Assembly (NCBI RefSeq): GCF_947486615.1 | Contig: NZ_CANKUD010000002.1 | Location: 496,001 to 560,000, forward strand | Direction: 5' to 3' | Length of the DNA stretch: 64,000 bases | Source of the DNA: an uncultured Modestobacter sp. | Lineage (GTDB): Bacteria; Actinomycetota; Actinomycetes; Mycobacteriales; Geodermatophilaceae | Shown here: positions 59,677-64,000 of the stretch, one piece after another | Layout: each line of letters begins with the position of its first letter | Position numbering within the stretch: position 1 is the first letter of the stretch | The notes under the pieces: generated by a model | What the model was told of the DNA's origin: nothing | Database searches by the model: none | Seen by the model: only the letters and a program-made list of their open reading frames with translations | Translations under genes and position numbers: made by a program

Positions 59677-62600
59677 TCAGCCGACGGCGACCTGGTCGAT
59701 GGCCTTGTAGACCCGCTGCTCGGAGACCGGCCGCGGCGTGCCGACGTGCTGGGCGAACAGCCCGACCCGCAGCTCCTCGATCATCCAGCGCACCCGCATC
59801 ACCGGGTCGTCCGGCGCACCGGACGGCGGGACGGCGGTGCGCAGCCGCTCGTACTCCGCGGTCACCGCCGCCACCTGCGCCGTCCAGAGCTGGTCCCGGG
59901 CCGCGGTGGCCGGCAGCTTCTCCAGCCGGTAGGCCATCGCGGTCAGGTAGCGCACCAGGTCCGGCAGCCGCCGGCGCCCGGCGGTGGCGACGAACCCACG
60001 GTGCAGCAGCCCGCCCATCTGCCGGCGCAGGTCGGCGATCGCGGCCTCGGGCACCCGCCGTCCGGGTGCGGCGCCGATCGCCACGGCCACCTCCCGGGCC
60101 TGGGTGAGCACCGCCTCCACCCGCCGGACGGCGTCGGTGGTCAGCGGCAGCAGCTGCTCCCGCGCGGCCGACACCAGGGCGGTGAACGCGGCCTCGGTGC
60201 GCGGCGGGCCACCCGCGGCGGCGATCAGCTCGTCGGCCGCCGCGTCGACGCAGTCGGCCACCAGGTCGGGGATCTCGCCGTCCGGGTTGAACTGCAGTGC
60301 CAGCCGGGTGCGCGGCGCGATGCCCTTGACCACCTGCTTGACCGGCGAACCGGCGACCAGCACCAGCAGCCGCCGCGCGCCGCGCCAGCCCAGCCGGGTC
60401 GCCTCCGCCTCGCTCGGCACCACCCGGACGCCGACGGTGGCGCCCTCGTCGACCAGCGCCGGGAACGCGGTGACCACGTGCCCGCCGCGCTGCACCTCCA
60501 CGGTGGCGGGCAGGTCGCCGAAGGTCCAGGTCGTCTCGCCGGTGCGCTCGTAGGTGGACGCCGCCCGGGCCAGGCTCGCCCGCGCCTGGGGGGCCACCTG
60601 GGCGCGCAGCGCGGACAGGTCCTTGCCCTGGGCGAGCGGCCGCTGCTGGTCGTCGAGCACCCGGTAGGTCGCCCGCAGGTGCGCCGGCACCTGCGCCGGC
60701 TGCCAGGCGTCGGGCGGGATGACCACGGAGGTGGCCCGGCGCAGCTCGCGCTCCAGCGCCGGCAGCAGCGGCTCGGTGACGTCGATGTGCGGCAGCACCT
60801 CGCGCACCCGGTCGGGGATCGGCACCAGCCCGCGACGCAGCTGCTTGGGCAGCGACCGCAGCAGCTCGGTGACCAGCTCGGCCCGCTGGCCGGGCACGGT
60901 GAAGGCCAGCGACTCCCCCGACGTCCGCGCGGCGACGGTGTCCAGCACGCCCAGCGGCACGTCGACGGTGACGCCGTCCTCGACCGCCCCGGGGGCGAAC
61001 GCGTAGGACAGCGGCAGGGTCAGCCCCTGGGTCAGCCGCACCTCGTCCGGATAGTCCTCGACCTGCACCTGCCCGGCCGTGGCGGCGTTGGTGAGCATCT
61101 CCGGGGTGAAGGTGAGCAGGTCCGGAGAAGTGCGCCGGGTCTCCTTCCACCACCGGTCGAAGTGCCGGGTGGAGACGACGTCGGCGGGCAGCCGGGCGTC
61201 GTAGAGCTCGAACACCGTCTCGTCGTCCACCCGGATGTCGCGCCGCCGGGCGCGCTCCTCGAGCTCGGCGACCCGTTCGATCGCGGCCTGGTTCTCCCCC
61301 CAGAACCGGTGATGCGTCGTCCACTCGCCCTGCACCAGGGCGTGCCGGATGAACAGCTCGCGGCAGACGACCGGGTCGATCGAGCCGTACTGCACCCGCC
61401 GGCCCACCACCAGCGGCAGGCCGTAGAGGGTGACCCGCTCGGTGGCGACGACCGACCCGCGCTTGGCGTCCCAGCGCGGCTCGCTGTACTGCCGGTTCAC
61501 CAGGTGGTCGGCCAGCTTCTCGACCACCTCCGGGTCGACCCGGGCGACGGTGCGGGCGAACAGCCGGCTGGTCTCGACCAGCTCAGCGGCGACCACCCAG
61601 CGCGGCGGCTTCTTCGCCAGCGGCGTCCCCGGGGCGATCACGAAGCGGGTGTTGCGGGTGCCCAGGTACTCCCGGCCCGGACGGCCGGGCTTGCCGTCGC
61701 GCTGCTTGACGGGTTCGGCCTGCATGCCGACCTGGGAGAGCAGGCCAGCCAGCAGCGCGGCGGTGACGCCGCGCTCGTCAGGGGCCGGGGCCAACGAGCC
61801 GGTGGTCATGCCGAGACGGCGGGCGGTGCTGCGCAGCTGGCCGTGCAGGTCCTGCCACTCGCGGATGCGGAGGTAGTGCAGGAACTCGCGCTTCACGGTG
61901 CGCCGGAACTGGTTGCCCGACAGGGCGTCCTGCTGCTCACCCAGGTACCGCCAGAGGTTGAGCAGCGCCAGGAAGTCGGAGTTCTCGTCGGCGAACCGCC
62001 TGTGCAGCTCGTCGGCGGCCTGCTGGTGCTCGGCCGGGCGCTCGCGCACGTCCTGCACGGTGAGCCCGGCGGCGATGACCAGCACCTCCTCCAGCACCCC
62101 GCGCCGGTCGGCCTCCACGACCATCCGGGCGATCCGGGGGTCCAGCGGCAGGGCGGCCAGCGCGCGGCCGGTCTCGGTGAGCTTCCCGTCGCCGTCGAGG
62201 GCGGCGAGCTCCTCCAGCAGGGCCAGGCCGTCGGCGACCGCGCGGCGGTCCGGCGGGTCGATGAAGGGGAAGTCGCTGACGTCGCCCAGATCGAGCGAGG
62301 CCATCTGCAGCAACACCGAGGCGAGGTTGGTGCGCAGGATCTCCGGGTCGGTGTACTCGGGACGGGCGTCGAAGTCGTCCTCGGTGTACAGCCGGATCGC
62401 GATGCCCTCGCTGGTGCGCCCGCACCGGCCCGAGCGCTGCCGGGCCGAGGCCTGGCTGATCGACTCGATCGGCAGCCGCTGCACCTTCGTGCGATGGCTG
62501 TACCGGGAGATGCGCGCGGTGCCGGGGTCGACGACGTACTTGATGCCGGGCACCGTCAGTGACGTCTCGGCGACGTTGGTGGCCAGCACGATCCGGCGGC

Positions 62601-63639
62601 CGGTGTGCGACTGGAAGACCTTGTGCTGGTCGGCGGCCGACAGCCGGGAGTAGAGCGGCAGGACGTCGATCGGCGTCCCGTTGCGCTCCGTCGTCCCGCC
62701 GAGGGCCTCGGCGGTGTCCCGGATCTCTCGTTCGCCCGCGAGGAAGACCAGCACGTCGCCCGGCCCCTCGGCGACCAGTTCGGCGCAGGCGTCCACGATC
62801 GCGGTGACCTGGTCGCGGTCGGGATCGGCCTGCGGGTCGTCGGGGTCGATGACGGGCCGGTAGCGGACCTCGACCGGGTAGGTGCGCCCGCTGACCTCGA
62901 CAACCGGCACCTGCGCGCCCTCGACGGAGAAGTGCTTGGCGATCCGGTCGACGTCGATGGTCGCCGAGGTGATGACCAGCTTCAGGTCCGGACGGCGGGG
63001 CAACAGCCGGGCGAGGTAGCCCAGCAGGAAGTCGATGTTGAGGCTCCGCTCGTGGGCCTCGTCGATGATGATCGTGTCGTACTGGCGCAGCATCCGGTCG
63101 CGCTGCACCTCGGCCAGCAGGACGCCGTCGGTCATCAGCTTCACCAGCGTCCGGTCGCCCACCTCGTCGGTGAACCGCACCTTCCAGCCGACGACGTCGC
63201 CCAGCGGGGTGCCGATCTCCTCGGCGATCCGCTCGGCCACCGTGCGGGCGGCGATCCGCCGCGGCTGGGTGTGCCCGATCCGGCCACGCACGCCGCGGCC
63301 GAGCTCCAGCAGGATCTTCGGCAGCTGGGTGGTCTTGCCCGATCCGGTCTCGCCGGCCACCACGACCACCTGCGAGTCGCGCAGGGCGGCGGCGATGTCG
63401 TCCCGGCGCTGACTGACCGGCAGCTCCTCGGGGTAGCTCACCACCGGGACGGCGGCGCGCCGGGCGACGATGCGCTGCTCGGCGGCGGCGACGTCCGCGG
63501 CGATCCGCTCACGCTGCTGGGCGCGGGCGGCGGGGTCCTTGGTGCGGCGGGTCGCGTCGAGCCGGCGGCGCAGCCGGTGCTCGTCGGCCAGGGTGAGTGC
63601 GGACAGCCGGGACCGCAGGTCGTCGTGCGGGGTGGTCAC
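59677..63639 (-). CDS. hrpA: ATP-dependent RNA helicase HrpA
   Basis: 1320 residues, DEAH-box. VVVVAGETGSGKTTQLPKIL (Walker A), HTQPRRIAARTVAERIA (Ia), DEAHERSLNIDF (II), ITSATID (III), FLAGEREIRDTAEAL (IV), TNVAETSLTVPGI (V), QRSGRCGRTSEGIAIRLY (VI), then the helicase-associated and DUF3418 domains to the C-terminus. HrpA unwinds RNA and aids rescue or collision handling of ribosomes. GTG 63639 chosen; ATG 63717 would add 26 residues without an RBS. It ends 20 bp from the HTH gene. Confidence 0.95.
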   Translation of the reverse strand: MTTPHDDLRSRLSALTLADEHRLRRRLDATRRTKDPAARAQQRERIAADVAAAEQRIVARRAAVPVVSYPEELPVSQRRDDIAAALRDSQVVVVAGETGSGKTTQLPKILLELGRGVRGRIGHTQPRRIAARTVAERIAEEIGTPLGDVVGWKVRFTDEVGDRTLVKLMTDGVLLAEVQRDRMLRQYDTIIIDEAHERSLNIDFLLGYLARLLPRRPDLKLVITSATIDVDRIAKHFSVEGAQVPVVEVSGRTYPVEVRYRPVIDPDDPQADPDRDQVTAIVDACAELVAEGPGDVLVFLAGEREIRDTAEALGGTTERNGTPIDVLPLYSRLSAADQHKVFQSHTGRRIVLATNVAETSLTVPGIKYVVDPGTARISRYSHRTKVQRLPIESISQASARQRSGRCGRTSEGIAIRLYTEDDFDARPEYTDPEILRTNLASVLLQMASLDLGDVSDFPFIDPPDRRAVADGLALLEELAALDGDGKLTETGRALAALPLDPRIARMVVEADRRGVLEEVLVIAAGLTVQDVRERPAEHQQAADELHRRFADENSDFLALLNLWRYLGEQQDALSGNQFRRTVKREFLHYLRIREWQDLHGQLRSTARRLGMTTGSLAPAPDERGVTAALLAGLLSQVGMQAEPVKQRDGKPGRPGREYLGTRNTRFVIAPGTPLAKKPPRWVVAAELVETSRLFARTVARVDPEVVEKLADHLVNRQYSEPRWDAKRGSVVATERVTLYGLPLVVGRRVQYGSIDPVVCRELFIRHALVQGEWTTHHRFWGENQAAIERVAELEERARRRDIRVDDETVFELYDARLPADVVSTRHFDRWWKETRRTSPDLLTFTPEMLTNAATAGQVQVEDYPDEVRLTQGLTLPLSYAFAPGAVEDGVTVDVPLGVLDTVAARTSGESLAFTVPGQRAELVTELLRSLPKQLRRGLVPIPDRVREVLPHIDVTEPLLPALERELRRATSVVIPPDAWQPAQVPAHLRATYRVLDDQQRPLAQGKDLSALRAQVAPQARASLARAASTYERTGETTWTFGDLPATVEVQRGGHVVTAFPALVDEGATVGVRVVPSEAEATRLGWRGARRLLVLVAGSPVKQVVKGIAPRTRLALQFNPDGEIPDLVADCVDAAADELIAAAGGPPRTEAAFTALVSAAREQLLPLTTDAVRRVEAVLTQAREVAVAIGAAPGRRVPEAAIADLRRQMGGLLHRGFVATAGRRRLPDLVRYLTAMAYRLEKLPATAARDQLWTAQVAAVTAEYERLRTAVPPSGAPDDPVMRVRWMIEELRVGLFAQHVGTPRPVSEQRVYKAIDQVAVG

Positions 63640-63816
63640 GGGGTCTCGCAGTTCCTTCCAGGGGGATGCCTCCAGGGTCTCACCCCCGACGGCGACGTCG
63701 CGCGGATCACCATTCATGCGAGGTACAACTGGTTGCGTGCATCGCGCAACGGCTTGTACGTTGCAACTGTTCCTCCGGCGCAGTGTGGCGCCTCCCGCCC
63801 GACGTCCGGAGCCCCG
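63640..63816. promoter_or_regulatory. Divergent hrpA / marR promoter region with TTGC palindromes
   Basis: Contains GTTGCG...CGCAAC (within 63731-63752) and TTGTACGTTGCAA around 63754-63766, the usual form of MarR-family operators. A TTGCACGCAA lies on the far side of hrpA at 59200, sharing the core. Confidence 0.5.
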
Positions 63817-64000
63817 ATGACCGATCTCGCCGCGCCGGCCGCCGGTGCCGCACTGGGCGACGAGCTCGCCCGGCTCATGCGGGTCATGCACGCGTTCAAG
63901 GCACAGGGCCTGGGTGCCGAGGCCCGGGAACGCGCTGCCCACGTGCTGCTCTTCCCGCTCACCCGGCTCGGCCCGCTCCGTCAGGGCGCGCTGGCCGAGC
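63817..64000 (+). CDS. MarR family transcriptional regulator, N-terminal part (runs off window)
   Basis: 61 codons visible: MTDLAAPAAGAALGDELARL, MRVMHAFKAQ, AAHVLLFPLTRLGPLRQGAL. The helix then LLFPLTRLGPL...LAE matches the start of the MarR winged helix. GGAG six bases before the ATG. Divergent from hrpA; its operator is probably in the shared intergenic region. Confidence 0.8.
   Translation, partial: MTDLAAPAAGAALGDELARLMRVMHAFKAQGLGAEARERAAHVLLFPLTRLGPLRQGALAE

Noticed and set aside
59746-62562. 938-codon plus-strand reading frame
   Set aside because: Low-complexity Gly/Arg/His product antisense to hrpA, which has full DEAH helicase motifs on the minus strand.
1-64000. tRNA, rRNA, transposase, integrase or prophage genes
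   Set aside because: None seen on either strand; no tRNA T-loop motif or known transposase motifs among the translated frames.

Overview
The window is a very GC-rich chromosomal stretch of a free-living high-GC actinobacterium. Gene content and order point to the order Geodermatophilales (Blastococcus/Modestobacter/Geodermatophilus-like); that family placement is inference, the actinobacterial placement is firm. Support comes from two mycothiol genes (mshA, mshD), senX3-regX3, the actinobacterial ribosomal protein bS22, a BldC-type regulator, GlnR, an HbhA-like protein, very many GTG starts with ATGA/GTGA/TGATG gene overlaps, and long blocks that, from memory, follow Mycobacterium tuberculosis gene order (about Rv0474-Rv0501 in one block and Rv0812-Rv0822 in another). 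I see no rRNA, tRNA, CRISPR array, phage gene or transposase. Coding strand is mixed and genes are tightly packed.

1-16.7 kb: sugar epimerase (cut by the edge), bS22, BldC-like regulator, proC, a 25-bp x 8 tandem repeat filling the proC/pfpI promoter region, a Pro-rich membrane protein, ppx, a Cys-rich protein, a GlxA/AraC regulator, two small ORFs, then regX3-senX3 facing phoU across a three-unit PHO box, gpmA, a PLP acyltransferase, a DHA2 drug exporter, a YbjN protein and mshA. 16.7-24.2 kb: SDR, small proteins, murB, two methyltransferase-fold proteins, PspC and DUF2516 membrane proteins, and an hbhA-like/XRE pair with a visible autoregulatory operator.

24.3-37.1 kb: a five-gene minus-strand operon in which every junction overlaps (Fur, YgfZ, BKACE/DUF849, an RsiG-type c-di-GMP anti-sigma factor, asparaginase), aminodeoxychorismate-lyase-like enzyme, nhaA behind a pseudoknotted leader that sequesters its ribosome site, a DUF885 peptidase, nitrobindin, and an RsbQ hydrolase next to a PAS-GGDEF-EAL protein. 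With RsiG this gives the window a c-di-GMP theme: a maker/breaker of the messenger with a putative RsbQ-gated sensor, and a c-di-GMP-reading anti-sigma factor.

37.1-47.1 kb: sulfur and phosphate/nitrogen genes: an epimerase remnant, DUF1416, rhodanese-type sulfurtransferase preceded by a cysteine-rich leader peptide with a leaderless promoter, thioredoxin-like protein, an LmeA-like DUF2993 protein, a membrane protein, a truncated hydrolase, glnR, mshD, and pstSCAB behind a second PHO box. SenX3-RegX3 probably controls both PHO-box loci, linking phoU, the two-component system and the Pst transporter.

47.1-64 kb: a large LCP-family wall ligase with a terminator inside its own 3' end, a protein built from twelve 14-residue repeats, small stress-type proteins, a siderophore-interacting protein, a PhoPR-like two-component system, a hotdog thioesterase, cysDN, an RsbW-like ATPase, an HTH protein, the RNA helicase hrpA and the start of a MarR regulator. 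Convergent gene pairs are repeatedly separated by near-perfect palindromes that look like bidirectional terminators, and a short interspersed GC-rich element recurs at about five gene ends.
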